A stretch of 64,000 nucleotides of DNA from Egbenema bharatensis (GCF_048077055.1 NZ_CP182236.1:3782001-3846000); one strand, 5' to 3'; positions 8,494-17,854 are shown, counted from the first letter of the stretch. Numbers and translations: made by a program. Notes: generated by a model from the letters alone, not told the origin.

Positions 8494-8688
8494 TTCAGGG
8501 TCATATTTCGTTCATTGTTCAGAGATGGAACTAAATATCACCCACCTGGTCTAAAGACATATCAGCCATTCGATTCCATAATCAAGTCAGCTCCACAAAA
8601 TTTTGGAATTGATGATGTCTGGTCTGCGGTTTTAGATGCGATCGAGCAGCGTCCGCAACGGCAGGCATTCCCTGGTTTCTTACATTAA
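8494..8688 (+). pseudogene. Orphan coding remnant directly after the GIY-YIG stop codon
   Basis: Immediately after the TAG at 8491-8493 and in the same frame, 64 codons stay open to a TAA at 8686-8688, giving a protein-like sequence (RDGTKYHPPGLKTYQPFD, then IDDVWSAVLDAIEQRP). No ATG or GTG start with a ribosome site is visible. It could be the 3' remnant of a second gene or a former extension of the GIY-YIG gene. I do not recognise the family. Confidence 0.35.
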
Positions 8689-8716
8689 CTCAAGTCAACT
8701 TTTAGGAATTCATTTC

Positions 8717-8721
8717 AGGAG
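8717..8721 (+). promoter_or_regulatory. Ribosome-binding site fixing the RTX GTG start
   Basis: AGGAG lies five bases before GTG 8727 and decides this start over the adjacent in-frame TTG at 8730. Confidence 0.7.
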
Positions 8722-8726
8722 AAACC

Positions 8727-9919
8727 GTGTTGAACCCAACTGATGACTCCCTATTCCGAGGGACAAATTTGACCAGTATTATTTTGCCTCTACCCCTGCC
8801 CACCCCTCGTCGCCGAGCCACGAACCTGCTGGATCTCCTGTTCGGTGAGCCGACGGGTAATACTTTTTTGGGGGGGACAGTCAACAATGGTGTGAGCCGA
8901 GTCGGCACTGCAGGGGATGATACGCTGCGGGGGACTAACTTAAACGATCGCCTGGATGGACGCGGCGGCAACGATCGAATTGAAGGTCGAGATGGCAACG
9001 ATACATTGCTGGGCGGCAGCGGCGATGACACAATCTTGGGAGGTCGGGGCCGTGACAGCATCCGAGGGGGAACGGGGGATGATGTCCTGCGGGGTGGGGA
9101 TGGCAATGACACCATTCGGGGCGATAGCGGCGATGACGATATTAATGGCGAAAGTGGCGATGATTTAATTTTTGGCGGCAGTGGCAATGATCGGATTCGG
9201 GGCGATCGAGGTAACGATACCCTGCGCGGCGATGAAGGGAATGACACCATTTCCGGCGGTGAAGGGGATGATGACATTCAGGGGGGCAGTGGCAACGATG
9301 AGCTAAACGGGGATAACGGGAATGACACCATTTCCGGCGGGAGTGGCAATGACACGATCCGGGGTGGCAACGGCAATGATGTCCTGTTTGGTGATGACGG
9401 CAATGATTTGCTGATCGGCGGCAATGGCAATGACACCCTATCCGGTGGCCTCGGCAACGATGAATTGCAGGGTCAGAGCGGTAATGATGTGCTGTTTGGC
9501 AACGAGGGCAATGATACGCTGCTGGGAGGGCGGGGCAATGATGAACTCAATGGCGGCGATGGTCGAGATACGCTGGAGGGTCAGGCTGGCAATGATACGC
9601 TAATTGGCGGCAATGGCAATGATCTCCTGGTCGGGGGGCGCGGTCGAGATGTGTTGATCGGTGGTGCTGGCCGCGATCGAATGCTGGGGGCCGCGATCGA
9701 GATATTTTTGTGATCGAGCGGAGCAGAGGATTTGCCATCATTGGGGACTTCCGCAAAGGGGAAGACCGAATCGGACTGGCAGATGACCTCACCTTTGGCG
9801 CATTGACGATCGTACCCAGGGGTAACGATACCGTGATTCGGCTGGGATCGCAGCGACTAGCGATCGTGGAAAATGTCAGTCCGACGGTGTTCACCTTCAA
9901 TGATTTTGTTTTTGTTTGA
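8727..9919 (+). CDS. RTX (hemolysin-type calcium-binding repeat) protein, interrupted by a 1-base deletion
   Basis: The protein is almost entirely GGxGxDxUx nonapeptides from about residue 55 to 320 (GNDTLLGGSGDD, GGRGRDSIRGG and similar), which fold into a Ca2+-binding parallel beta-roll; such proteins usually leave the cell by type I secretion. The frame breaks at the G5 run 9686-9690; one extra G joins DRMLGG to RDRDIFVIERSRGFAIIGDF, a typical post-repeat RTX C-terminal domain ending at 9919. Restored length is ~397 residues. The GTG start at 8727 is preceded by AGGAG (8717-8721). No secretion genes are adjacent. A deletion is expected to be an assembly artefact. Confidence 0.88.
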
Positions 9920-10026
9920 TCAGGGTACTGGTTTGCTCAAGGGAGCATCCTACTTTTGTAACAGGGTTCCACTGTCTGATGCCACCCGATCTTTGCATAT
10001 CCGATCGCCCTGATGGGGAAAGGGAT

Positions 10027-11100
10027 TTAGGGTGAAGGCTGCTCAATTATAGGTTTGCTGTTTTGCACTTCAGACTCTAATTGTTGAACCGATTCAATTA
10101 ACGATCGCACTTCTTCTGTGCCCTCCGATCGCTCAAAGGTCAGGGGGAATTTTCTTGTAGCGATCATTCGTAAACCCAGGGGTGCAAGACTCATCAGTCC
10201 TTTGAAGTCCCGGAAGGAGTTCCCCACGACTTTTACGCCAAATTGCCGCTCATCAATCCAGCCGCCTTGTTTCACCAGTTCAATCAAAACCTTCCGATGG
10301 CGTACCGAACGATTGGCCTGATCATCCTGGCGATCGAGAATTTGCTCCTTAATCTTGCCGATTTGATCCATCGGAGCCACATCCATCGGGCAGACCGCAT
10401 TGCAGTAGTAACAGCGCGTACAGCCCCATACCCCCTGAGTGCCCTGACCGTATCGAGCCAGGCGGGCTTCAGTTTGGCTATCTCTAGAGTCAATCACCAT
10501 CCGATTCGCTTTGGCCAGGGCATGGGGCCCAACAAAATCAGAATTGACCTCGCGGGCATTACATTCGGAGTAGCAGGCTCCACAGAGGATACAGTTGCCC
10601 ATTTGGTCTAACCGATCGCGTTCTTCCGGCGTTTGCAAAAATTCGCGTTCTGGAATCTGTCTGGCTCCCGTCGCCACAAAGGGATCAACTGCCTGCAAGT
10701 TGTCCCAAAAGCTTTTCATGTCCACTACCAGGTCTTTAATCACAGGCATATTGCCCATGGGAGCGATCGTCATGACGGGAGTCGCCGGTTCTCCTGGAGG
10801 TGAGTCCTGGGTAGATGGATTGCTGATCGTGGATGAGGCGATCGCCTGAAGCCGTGCCAGTTCATCCCCCACATTTTCTTTGCAGGCAAGAGCCGATCGA
10901 CCATTGATGCGCATCGCACAACTGCCGCAGATGGTATTCCGACAGTTTTTCCGAAACGCCAAACTACCGTCCTGCTCCCACTTAATCCGATTCAAACAGT
11001 CTAAAATTGTGTTCCCAGGTTCAACATCAAGTTCGTAGGTCTGGATCTGTAGCGCAGACTCAGGGGTTTTTTGTCGGACAACTTTAAAGAGAACTTGCAT
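10027..11100 (-). CDS. sdhB: Succinate dehydrogenase/fumarate reductase iron-sulfur subunit
   Basis: Has the three iron-sulfur motifs of SdhB: [2Fe-2S] in CRNTICGSCAMRINGRSALAC, [4Fe-4S] in CILCGACYSEC and [3Fe-4S] in CTRCYYCNAVCP. It passes electrons from the flavoprotein SdhA to quinone, at the thylakoid or plasma membrane in cyanobacteria. With the ATG at 11100 the protein has 357 residues; an upstream TTG (11115) would add five. It is longer than E. coli SdhB (238) because of a middle insert (residues ~90-145) and a C-terminal extension, as usual in cyanobacteria. SdhA is not next to it, also typical. Confidence 0.93.
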   Translation of the reverse strand: MQVLFKVVRQKTPESALQIQTYELDVEPGNTILDCLNRIKWEQDGSLAFRKNCRNTICGSCAMRINGRSALACKENVGDELARLQAIASSTISNPSTQDSPPGEPATPVMTIAPMGNMPVIKDLVVDMKSFWDNLQAVDPFVATGARQIPEREFLQTPEERDRLDQMGNCILCGACYSECNAREVNSDFVGPHALAKANRMVIDSRDSQTEARLARYGQGTQGVWGCTRCYYCNAVCPMDVAPMDQIGKIKEQILDRQDDQANRSVRHRKVLIELVKQGGWIDERQFGVKVVGNSFRDFKGLMSLAPLGLRMIATRKFPLTFERSEGTEEVRSLIESVQQLESEVQNSKPIIEQPSP

Positions 11101-11902
11101 AAATGATTGTGGCAATGGGTGACTATCCTATTTCCCAGTCTAAATCCAAAGTTGAGGCGCAGTCCTGCATGACCAATGACTGGCCCATGCGGCTGAACCA
11201 GGAATCAAAAGGAATTACCCCGGTATGCCTCCGGCTCTGGCTCTGGATTGTTAGATAAATAACTTAGAGAAACTTAAATCTATGCGAAGATTCTACTGCT
11301 GTAATCGTTACAGGAACTCAGCATTAATCAATTTACCCTCTCTGAGGAATTTGAAGAATTTATAGCAATCAGCAAAATTGTTGAGGCTGAATCGAGATCC
11401 GTCGCCAGGAAAACAAAACCATCTTTGGCAGGAAAAGCCGGGGCAATTAAGGCAGACGAAGCTGATAACGGTCAACCTGGAAGATCAGATTTACCCTGAT
11501 TCTCCACTTTACTGCTGTACCAGAGAATGTACAGGTTCTTTGCCAAAAAAATTCTCAATTGACAGTTGGCAAAAATCGTGTATGACATTTATTTAAGCTA
11601 GTTAATAATCAGATAGACCCAAACTAATCTGGGGCAGACTATTTGGGGCAGACTAATTTCGGAAAGACAAATCTGGGAACCCGTCTTCTCCAACAGAGAA
11701 ATATCAATATCAAAATGTTGAACTTCAATTGTGTTGGGTGAAAGTTGGTGGAGTATTTTAATAAGTTTGTTTATTTTCAACATTGAATAGTGACAGCCTA
11801 TGAAATGAGTGGGTTTAAAGTTATATTCTTAGAAATGTACAGGTAGGGACAATCTCACCCTCAATAATTACCCTTGGAAATTGCAAGGAATTTTTAGAAG
11901 CA
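11101..11902. other. Intergenic region, no feature recognised
   Basis: About 800 bases between divergent sdhB and cyAbrB genes. Short open frames here lack family resemblance and codon bias. The cyAbrB promoter is expected near its right end, but no clear -35/-10 pair could be defined by eye. Confidence 0.5.
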
Positions 11903-12304
11903 ATGACTGAATCTGCGCCGACTCCATTAACGGGAAAAGCCCTCCTTCAAAAGGTAAAAGAACTCTCCCACTTACCGCGCCGAGAAAAAGCAAGGCGTTG
12001 CGGGTACTACACGGTTGGAAAAAATAGCCAAACCCGTGTTAATCTGGCGGACTTCTTTGAGGCCCTGTTGGAGGCAAAAGGTACGACTCTGGATGCAGAA
12101 GGTTCAAAAGATGGGCGGGGGCGTGAACCAACCTATCGAGTTAGTGTACACAAGAACGGGCAGATCGTTATTGGTTCAACCTACACCGAGAAAATGGGCT
12201 TAAAGCCAGGGGATGAGTTTGAAATCAAGTTGGGCTACAAGCATATTCATCTGATTCAAGTGGATAATGACCGCGATGATTCTTTTGAATCTGATGAGGA
12301 TTAG
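11903..12304 (+). CDS. Cyanobacterial AbrB-like transcriptional regulator (cyAbrB)
   Basis: A 133-residue protein with the cyAbrB layout: an N-terminal conserved block (TGKALLQKVKELSHLPRREK, then ARRCGYYTV) and a C-terminal AbrB-like DNA-binding swapped-hairpin domain (YRVSVHKNGQIVIGSTYTEK, GLKPGDEFEIKLGYKHIHL). In contrast to Bacillus AbrB the DNA-binding part is C-terminal. cyAbrB proteins are abundant nucleoid-associated regulators of carbon/nitrogen balance and hydrogenase genes. I cannot tell cyAbrB1 from cyAbrB2 with certainty. An acidic tail (DDSFESDED) ends it. A terminator-like hairpin follows at 12376. Confidence 0.93.
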   Translation: MTESAPTPLTGKALLQKVKELSHLPRREKARRCGYYTVGKNSQTRVNLADFFEALLEAKGTTLDAEGSKDGRGREPTYRVSVHKNGQIVIGSTYTEKMGLKPGDEFEIKLGYKHIHLIQVDNDRDDSFESDED

Positions 12305-12375
12305 TTGTGCCGAAACATCTGTAAAACATTTGTATTTATTGCCTATCCGAACCCTTAGTCGAGTTTTTGGAATTG

Positions 12376-12398
12376 CCCCAATCTCCTATGGGGTTTTT
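12376..12398 (+). terminator. Candidate intrinsic terminator after cyAbrB
   Basis: CCCCA-8 nt loop-TGGGG followed at once by TTTTT. It is nested inside a longer complementary pair CCTATCC (12342-12348) / GGATAGG (12399-12405), which itself is followed by GTTTT, so two alternative stem-loops are possible. Placed 72 bp after the stop codon. Confidence 0.6.
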
Positions 12399-12549
12399 GG
12401 ATAGGGTTTTATTGAACTACTCTATTGAATGTGCTTATTTGACCGATCGTGTAAAAATAGTCACTAACGAACCCACACTGACGAACCCAGACCGTTTCGC
12501 GTTTCTGATTGAACTTGTTGATTGAGATCATTGGCTGTCACTTAGAATT

Positions 12550-13500
12550 TTGCCTGCCTTCATTGCCTTCGCCAACCTCCCTGCCCTCATTAAAATTGCT
12601 GCATTCTTCTTAGGTTGGCTGCTGCTCTGGTTACCGATCGCCATCCCGTTAGGAAGATTTTTGCAGTGGCACCCGTTTCGAGAGGGAACCTCTGCCTCCC
12701 AGAAGCTGCCACTGGTCGCTTCGCTTTATGTCTTAGCACCTGCGGTATTGTGGGGAGCAGCAAGATTAGAAAATCAATCTTTCTCGGTCTACGGTTTAGT
12801 TTGGAGTAGTGATACTTTACGATCGCTCTTCCTCGGCTGGGGTTTGGGAGTGCTGGGATTGCTGACGTTGTTTGGCATTCAGTGTGGGCTGGGCTGGCAG
12901 AAATTTCGATCGTCTATGCTTGCTCCGCTTCCGTCTTCCCCCAGTCCAAAACCTTTACCCGAACCTTCACCAGAGCCTGGATTGGAACCCTCAGACCATC
13001 AGATAGCTGAGAGCCTCGATCGCCCAACTTTCTCCCTCAAGTCGCTCTTGAATCTTGTCCTGACAACGCTGGTGCTGGCTCTGTGGATTAGTCTGACCGA
13101 GGAGTTGATTTTTCGGGGCTTTCTGCTGAATCAGCTAGGTCAGGATTATGCCCTCGTTTGGGCAGCAGCGATCGCTAGCCTGATCTTTGCCGTACTGCAT
13201 TTAGTTTGGGAAGGCCGCGAGAATATTCCACAGTTACCAGGACTCTGGTTGATGGGGGTGGTACTGTGCCTGGCGCGATGGGCAAACGACGGCAGTTTAG
13301 GATTGGCTTCTGGGCTGCATGCAGGTTGGGTCTGGGTGATCGCCTGTTTAGACACGACTCGGGCATTGGAGATTACAGGCAAAGCTCCAGAGTGGCTGAC
13401 AGGTATTGGTGGGAAACCTTTGGCCGGATTGATGGGGCTACTGTTTCTGCTGATAACCGCTTTAGTCCTTTGGGGAGTCGCGGGAGCAGGTGGAGCGTGA
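12550..13500 (+). CDS. CPBP-family intramembrane glutamic endopeptidase (CAAX/ABI type)
   Basis: A 316-residue polytopic membrane protein. Motif 1 EELIFRGFLLNQL (EExxxR) lies about residue 190 and motif 2 FAVLHLVWEG about residue 220, with a later histidine in LHAGW; these form the active site of ABI/CPBP proteases. A proline-rich soluble loop (residues ~120-160) separates the N-terminal helices from the protease core. The frame opens at TTG 12550 and no better upstream start exists. The target is unknown; relatives process prenylated or peptide substrates. Confidence 0.85.
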   Translation: MPAFIAFANLPALIKIAAFFLGWLLLWLPIAIPLGRFLQWHPFREGTSASQKLPLVASLYVLAPAVLWGAARLENQSFSVYGLVWSSDTLRSLFLGWGLGVLGLLTLFGIQCGLGWQKFRSSMLAPLPSSPSPKPLPEPSPEPGLEPSDHQIAESLDRPTFSLKSLLNLVLTTLVLALWISLTEELIFRGFLLNQLGQDYALVWAAAIASLIFAVLHLVWEGRENIPQLPGLWLMGVVLCLARWANDGSLGLASGLHAGWVWVIACLDTTRALEITGKAPEWLTGIGGKPLAGLMGLLFLLITALVLWGVAGAGGA

Positions 13501-13605
13501 GTTGGCTCTTGCATTGCCCCATCAGGTGAACGGGGCGGATCAGGTATCTACCCCACAAGCGGTATCGGGGATCGAACCATCTAGAGCAATGGACGGACGA
13601 TCGAA

Positions 13606-15018
13606 TTAATGGGTCAGTGTTAAGAGGGTTACGGGATTCAGGGGTGCAAACCGGGTGAGAGAACCGACGGGGATCGATCGCGCCAGTTGAACTTGCAGTA
13701 AATGGTGCTGCCATTGCTCAGAGCTTGGTTCAGATAGGAGAGATGATTCTCGTTCAGACTGAAGCCAATCCAATGCCAGGGTGAGATGTTCCAGGGTGGC
13801 TAGCGCAATCACCAAAATCCCCTGAGGAGATAGCCGTTGACAGCAAAACTGGAGAATTTCCACCAAATTACCGCCACTGCCGCCAATAAAGATGCGATCG
13901 GGTGGAGGTAGGGTTTCCAGAACCAGGGGAGCCTTGCCGTGAACGGGAGTCACGTTGTGAACCTGAAATCGCTGGCTGTTTTGCTGAATCAGGGAAACTC
14001 CTGCCGCCGTTTGCTCGATCGCATAAATTTGAGAATTGGCGAATAATCGTGCCATTTCGATGGAAACCGATCCGGTTCCCGCTCCAATATCCCAAATCAC
14101 CTGTTGGGGTTGCAGGGCCAGTTCGCCTAACGCCAGAATTCGGACTTCTCGCTTAGTCATCAAGCCAGGACGATCGCTGAAGCTGAGAAAGTGGTGATCG
14201 GGAACGCCTAACATCGGCAATTCCTGTAAGTTTAATTTCTCCTGAGGGGCATTTGCTTCTCGCAGCAAGATCACAACATTTAAGGTTGAAAAATTGCGAT
14301 CGGGCAAATTCTCGGGTGCAAAGGACTCAATCTGTTCCTGCTCACTCCCCAGATTCTCACAGACCCAGAGTCGATACTGTCCGGGTAAATCCAACCCCAA
14401 CAGCAGTCGGGCAATCACCTGGGGCGTATTGGTTCCGTCCGTTAAAACGGCGATCTTTTTCACCCCTTGCTGCAAAGCCTGAACTAATTCCTCCAACGAT
14501 CGACCATGCACACTCACGAGGCGGGCATCTTGCCAGGGTTGTTTGATCCGGCTAAAGGCCAACTGAACTGAACTCAGGTGGGGATGAAAGGTCAGGCTTT
14601 CTGGGGGAAGTTCTGCCAGCAGTAAGCGTCCCAACCCAAAAAATAGCGGATCGCCGGAGGTGAGAACGACGATGTTTGAGGGTTGGTCTGGGGATTGGTC
14701 TGGGGATTGGTCTGGGGATTGGTCTGGGGATTGGTCTGGGGATTGGTTTGGGGATTGGTTTGGGGATTGGTTTAGGAGCTGATCTAGAGGCTGCTCTGGA
14801 GATCCTGAAGCTTCATCTGCCTGCATCCGCTGCCGAATTAAACGAATGGCGGCGTGGAAATCGCTCAGGGGATGACGATCGGCAGGATGATCAGGAAAAT
14901 AGCTGAGATGGCGAGTGCTGCCAATCAGGAGAGTCGCGCGATCGATGATGGATTTGGCGGAATCAGTCAAGCCGGCTGTGCCGTCCAAACCAATACCAAT
15001 CACATGAATGCCAATCAT
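13606..15018 (-). CDS. cobL: Precorrin-6Y C5,15-methyltransferase (decarboxylating), CbiE-CbiT fusion
   Basis: A 470-residue bifunctional enzyme of cobalamin corrin-ring synthesis. The N-terminal CbiE domain (MIGIHVIGIGLDG, VVLTSGDPLFFGLGR) methylates C5, and the C-terminal CbiT domain (IWDIGAGTGSVSIEMARL, IFIGGSGG) methylates C15 and decarboxylates, both with SAM. Between residues ~80 and 115 an expanded (QSPD/QSPN)n linker is encoded by a 12-bp minisatellite. The ATG overlaps the stop codon of pcyA by one base (TAATG), so the two are translationally coupled. Confidence 0.93.
   Translation of the reverse strand: MIGIHVIGIGLDGTAGLTDSAKSIIDRATLLIGSTRHLSYFPDHPADRHPLSDFHAAIRLIRQRMQADEASGSPEQPLDQLLNQSPNQSPNQSPDQSPDQSPDQSPDQSPDQPSNIVVLTSGDPLFFGLGRLLLAELPPESLTFHPHLSSVQLAFSRIKQPWQDARLVSVHGRSLEELVQALQQGVKKIAVLTDGTNTPQVIARLLLGLDLPGQYRLWVCENLGSEQEQIESFAPENLPDRNFSTLNVVILLREANAPQEKLNLQELPMLGVPDHHFLSFSDRPGLMTKREVRILALGELALQPQQVIWDIGAGTGSVSIEMARLFANSQIYAIEQTAAGVSLIQQNSQRFQVHNVTPVHGKAPLVLETLPPPDRIFIGGSGGNLVEILQFCCQRLSPQGILVIALATLEHLTLALDWLQSERESSLLSEPSSEQWQHHLLQVQLARSIPVGSLTRFAPLNPVTLLTLTH
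14687..14770. repeat. 12-bp in-frame minisatellite within cobL
   Basis: Seven perfect 12-base units, five TCTGGGGATTGG then two TTTGGGGATTGG (plus strand), encoding QSPD and QSPN on the minus strand. Unit length divisible by three means copy-number change keeps the frame. It falls in a CbiE surface-loop position just before the conserved SGDPLFFG motif. Confidence 0.93.
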
Positions 15019-15755
15019 TACACGTTGGGCGTATCAAATAGCACGGTGGTCATATAGCGATCGGCCCACTCCACACCAAACGCCCTTTCCAAAACTCGTC
15101 GGGTTTTGTCGTTTTGCTGTTGTTGGGTGCAGTAGTGAAGCTGACCAGCCAGAATGGTAGAGCGGCGATCGGGGGTTGGAGGAGTAGCCACTGCCTGTTG
15201 ACAGTGAATTTCCAGAAATGCCCTGACCCGATCTAAAAATTGCGTTTCTTCCTCTGGGCTGCCCGGGCGGATGAGGACACAGAACTCAGAGAAAATACTC
15301 CCCCAGTCGGGAAGGCTACGGGCCTGGGAAAACTCCAGGTGAGGGAGGGCATTGAGGGCAGATTGATAATTCTCTGGGAGCGATCGATCGGGCTGGATGG
15401 GAGATAGGTCGGCGATCGCCATGCTGATTTGCCCTCGGCCACCCACCAGATCACAGCCAAATATCGGTAGATTATATTCTGGGTTCGGAAACATGACGCA
15501 GTGCAGAATATCTAAACCAGCCCCCAGCTTTGCCAGTTCCAGATGCAGTTTGCGAAACTGAGGCGTTTGATAACAGCGGTTCTCAATCACGAGCTTTTCG
15601 CCTTCCAACCGCCCTTCCACATAACCCAGATCCTCCGGTAGCTGATAGTCCGACAACTCCAGGTGAGTTTGCCAGACCGTTTCGATCGTCTCTGCCAACT
15701 TGCGAATCAGGGGATGTTGTTGTTCTCGGATAGACGTAACGGGAGAAGATGTCAT
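15018..15755 (-). CDS. pcyA: Phycocyanobilin:ferredoxin oxidoreductase
   Basis: A 245-residue ferredoxin-dependent bilin reductase that makes phycocyanobilin from biliverdin IXalpha in two two-electron steps, supplying the chromophore for phycobilisomes and phytochromes. The core HLELAKLGAGLDILHCVMFP then LPIFGCDLVGG matches PcyA. E73, H85 and D102 here correspond to the Synechocystis catalytic E76, H88 and D105 (constant offset of three). ATG at 15755. It is the upstream partner of cobL in a tetrapyrrole-modifying pair. Confidence 0.96.
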   Translation of the reverse strand: MTSSPVTSIREQQHPLIRKLAETIETVWQTHLELSDYQLPEDLGYVEGRLEGEKLVIENRCYQTPQFRKLHLELAKLGAGLDILHCVMFPNPEYNLPIFGCDLVGGRGQISMAIADLSPIQPDRSLPENYQSALNALPHLEFSQARSLPDWGSIFSEFCVLIRPGSPEEETQFLDRVRAFLEIHCQQAVATPPTPDRRSTILAGQLHYCTQQQQNDKTRRVLERAFGVEWADRYMTTVLFDTPNV

Positions 15756-15831
15756 GACACTTGATATTCAAAGTTTTTAACTTTAAGCATTGGGGACAGC
15801 AGGTTAGAGAAACGAAGTTCTGCTGCTGATT

Positions 15832-16215
15832 CTATTCAGCCGATGATTCTGCATCGACGGCATACTGCTTCAATTCGCTCAACGACACATATTCTAGAGC
15901 CGAAGCGTGGGTCGCAGATAGTACCACAGGCGGAGCCATACCATCGTCCAGAGCTTGCTTCCAACGGGAGGCACACAAACACCAGCGATCGCCCGGTTTC
16001 AGTCCTGGAAAATCATACATGGGCATGGGCGTACTGAGATCATTGCCTTGGGCCTTGGTGAATACCAGGAATTCCTCAGTCATCTGGGCACAGACAACGT
16101 GCGCCCCCATGTCTCCTGCCCCGGTGTTGCATTTGCCATCCCGATAAAAGCCTGTCATCGGGGAAGTGCAACAGGTTTCCAGGGTGTGACCCAGTACATT
16201 TCTTGCTTCTGCCAT
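15832..16215 (-). CDS. DUF2237 family protein
   Basis: A 127-residue protein with the DUF2237 pattern: LETCCTSPMTGFYRDGKCNT, GDMGAHVVCAQMTEEFL and GDRWCLCASRWKQAL. The conserved cysteines and His suggest a metal or redox role, but none is established. It lies 12 bp downstream of the hydrolase gene on the same strand, so it is probably the last gene of a response-regulator/hydrolase/DUF2237 unit. Confidence 0.9.
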   Translation of the reverse strand: MAEARNVLGHTLETCCTSPMTGFYRDGKCNTGAGDMGAHVVCAQMTEEFLVFTKAQGNDLSTPMPMYDFPGLKPGDRWCLCASRWKQALDDGMAPPVVLSATHASALEYVSLSELKQYAVDAESSAE

Positions 16216-16227
16216 AGAACCTCTTGA

Positions 16228-17160
16228 CTAGATATTAAATTGCTGATCTGCCAGTCCCAACCATGACTGAATTTCCCCATTCACACAGTCCGCACATTCA
16301 TCATAGGGACAGTGACCCGCATTGGGAATGATCACCAGCTTAATTTTCGGATTCAGGGGAGGAAGTTGCTGCCCCCAATCCAGCGGAATCACTCGATCGT
16401 CCTTCCCCCACAACAGCAGAATTGGGATTTGCACCTGGGATAATAAATCCTTAGTCCGAAAGCTGAAATCATTCTGGGTTCTGGCTTTCGTCAGGCGGTA
16501 CAGAACATTGGCCGCCCCGCGATCGTAGCCTGGCAGCAGAAAGTTTTGCACCAGTTCTTCCGTCACCCGTTCTTGATTGATGTAGATCGATCGCAAGACA
16601 GCCCGAATCACTCTGGGACGGCGGATCAGATACAGCAATGGTGTAATCAACAGCGGGGTGGCAAACAAACTTTCCACTTCCCCCACCACTGCCTGAATGC
16701 GCTGCGGCAATAGCTCTTGCCGGGCCGCTGGAAGGGTCAACAATACCAGACGTTCCACCATGTCAGGATGCATCGCTGCTGCTGTGAGAGCCACCAATGC
16801 TCCCAGAGAATGACCCACCAGAACGATCGGACGCTGAATAAAGGTACGCCAGAACTCATACACCTGCTCCACCCAAAAGCCTACCTTATAGGGAGCTGCG
16901 GCCTTCTCCGATGCCCCAAACCCGACCAGATCCAGCGCATACACCGTATGGGATTGGCTCAAGGGCAGCAAATTCTCATGCCACTGCGTCAAAGCTGAAC
17001 CAAACCCGTGCAAAAACAGCAAGGGGGGATGATCTGATCTGCCTGGCGACGTTGGCCGCAAAAAGGTATAGCGCACCTGCCACCCTCGCCATACCCAATC
17101 CCGCTGATTCCCCAACCGAGATAATCGATCGCCCACCACTATCCCATTACCCATTAGCAC
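16228..17160 (-). CDS. Alpha/beta-fold hydrolase
   Basis: A 310-residue protein with the hydrolase fold: oxyanion LFLHGFGSALTQW, nucleophile elbow VGHSLGALVAL (Ser near residue 117), acid in LLLWGKDDRVIP and a final NAGHCPYDE histidine. The substrate is not identifiable. The start is GTG at 17160 or ATG at 17154; the former lies one base after the response-regulator stop, so translation is likely coupled. Confidence 0.88.
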   Translation of the reverse strand: MLMGNGIVVGDRLSRLGNQRDWVWRGWQVRYTFLRPTSPGRSDHPPLLFLHGFGSALTQWHENLLPLSQSHTVYALDLVGFGASEKAAAPYKVGFWVEQVYEFWRTFIQRPIVLVGHSLGALVALTAAAMHPDMVERLVLLTLPAARQELLPQRIQAVVGEVESLFATPLLITPLLYLIRRPRVIRAVLRSIYINQERVTEELVQNFLLPGYDRGAANVLYRLTKARTQNDFSFRTKDLLSQVQIPILLLWGKDDRVIPLDWGQQLPPLNPKIKLVIIPNAGHCPYDECADCVNGEIQSWLGLADQQFNI

Positions 17161-17161
17161 T

Positions 17162-17854
17162 CTACTTCGTCAACCCATGCTCCAAGGCATACCGCACCAA
17201 CTCCGTCCGGCTATTGGTTCCTGTTTTGCTGAATAAGCGGCTGACGTACTTCTCCACATTACGGACACTTGTCTCTAAGCGGCGGGCAATTTCTTTGTTC
17301 ATCAAGCCTTCTGCCACTAGTTCCAGCACGCTCTGCTCACGGGGGGTAAAGTCAATCTTGATCGGAGCAGGGGTTTGAGGAATGCCACCGCGTTGAGACA
17401 GCATGGCTTTGATTTCGGCAATCTGCCGAGCCATATCGGCAATATCGGGGGTTTCTCCATCTCCACTCGTCTGAGTTGCAGCAGCCCGTCGCTTCAAAAT
17501 GCTGGACACGATCGCCACTAATTCATCGGGATCAAACGGCTTGGAAATATAAGCATCACACCCAGCATCGTAGCCCTGAATGCGATCGGAGGTCATGCCG
17601 CGTGCCGTGAGAAAAATCACAGGTAAGGCTTGATAGCGAGGGTCTTCCCGCATTTGCTTGAGGAACTCATACCCATCCACCTGCGGCATCATGATGTCGG
17701 AAATGACTAAGTCGGGGGCTGTTTGCTGCAACAAATCCCAACCCTCACGCGCATTACTGGCGACGTGTACGGTGAATCCTTCATCTTCCAGGTAGGCTTT
17801 GACGGCTTCCCGCAAACCTGGTTCATCATCAACTAACAATAGCTGCCCTGCCAT
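17162..17854 (-). CDS. ycf29: Response regulator with LuxR-type HTH, Ycf29-like
   Basis: A 230-residue REC-HTH protein. The receiver domain has acidic residues D9-D10, phospho-acceptor D53 (ISDIMMPQVDGYEF), T83 and K105 (YISKPFDP). The stretch MTSDRIQGYDAGCDAYISKP is the signature shared with plastid Ycf29. The C-terminal LuxR helix-turn-helix (TPREQSVLELVAEGLMNKEI, VEKYVSRLFSKTGTNSR) binds DNA. It is encoded upstream of the hydrolase gene with a one-base gap. The Ycf29 identification is by motif; no cognate kinase is nearby. Confidence 0.82.
   Translation of the reverse strand: MAGQLLLVDDEPGLREAVKAYLEDEGFTVHVASNAREGWDLLQQTAPDLVISDIMMPQVDGYEFLKQMREDPRYQALPVIFLTARGMTSDRIQGYDAGCDAYISKPFDPDELVAIVSSILKRRAAATQTSGDGETPDIADMARQIAEIKAMLSQRGGIPQTPAPIKIDFTPREQSVLELVAEGLMNKEIARRLETSVRNVEKYVSRLFSKTGTNSRTELVRYALEHGLTK

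Noticed and set aside
8702..9277. Long minus-strand open frame opposite the RTX repeats (Pro/Ser-rich)
   Set aside because: It is the mirror of the GGxGxD repeats on the plus strand; its repeat period and lack of start context mark it as a shadow.
14687..14770. CRISPR-like array in cobL
   Set aside because: Perfect contiguous 12-bp units without spacers, in frame within a gene; it is a minisatellite.
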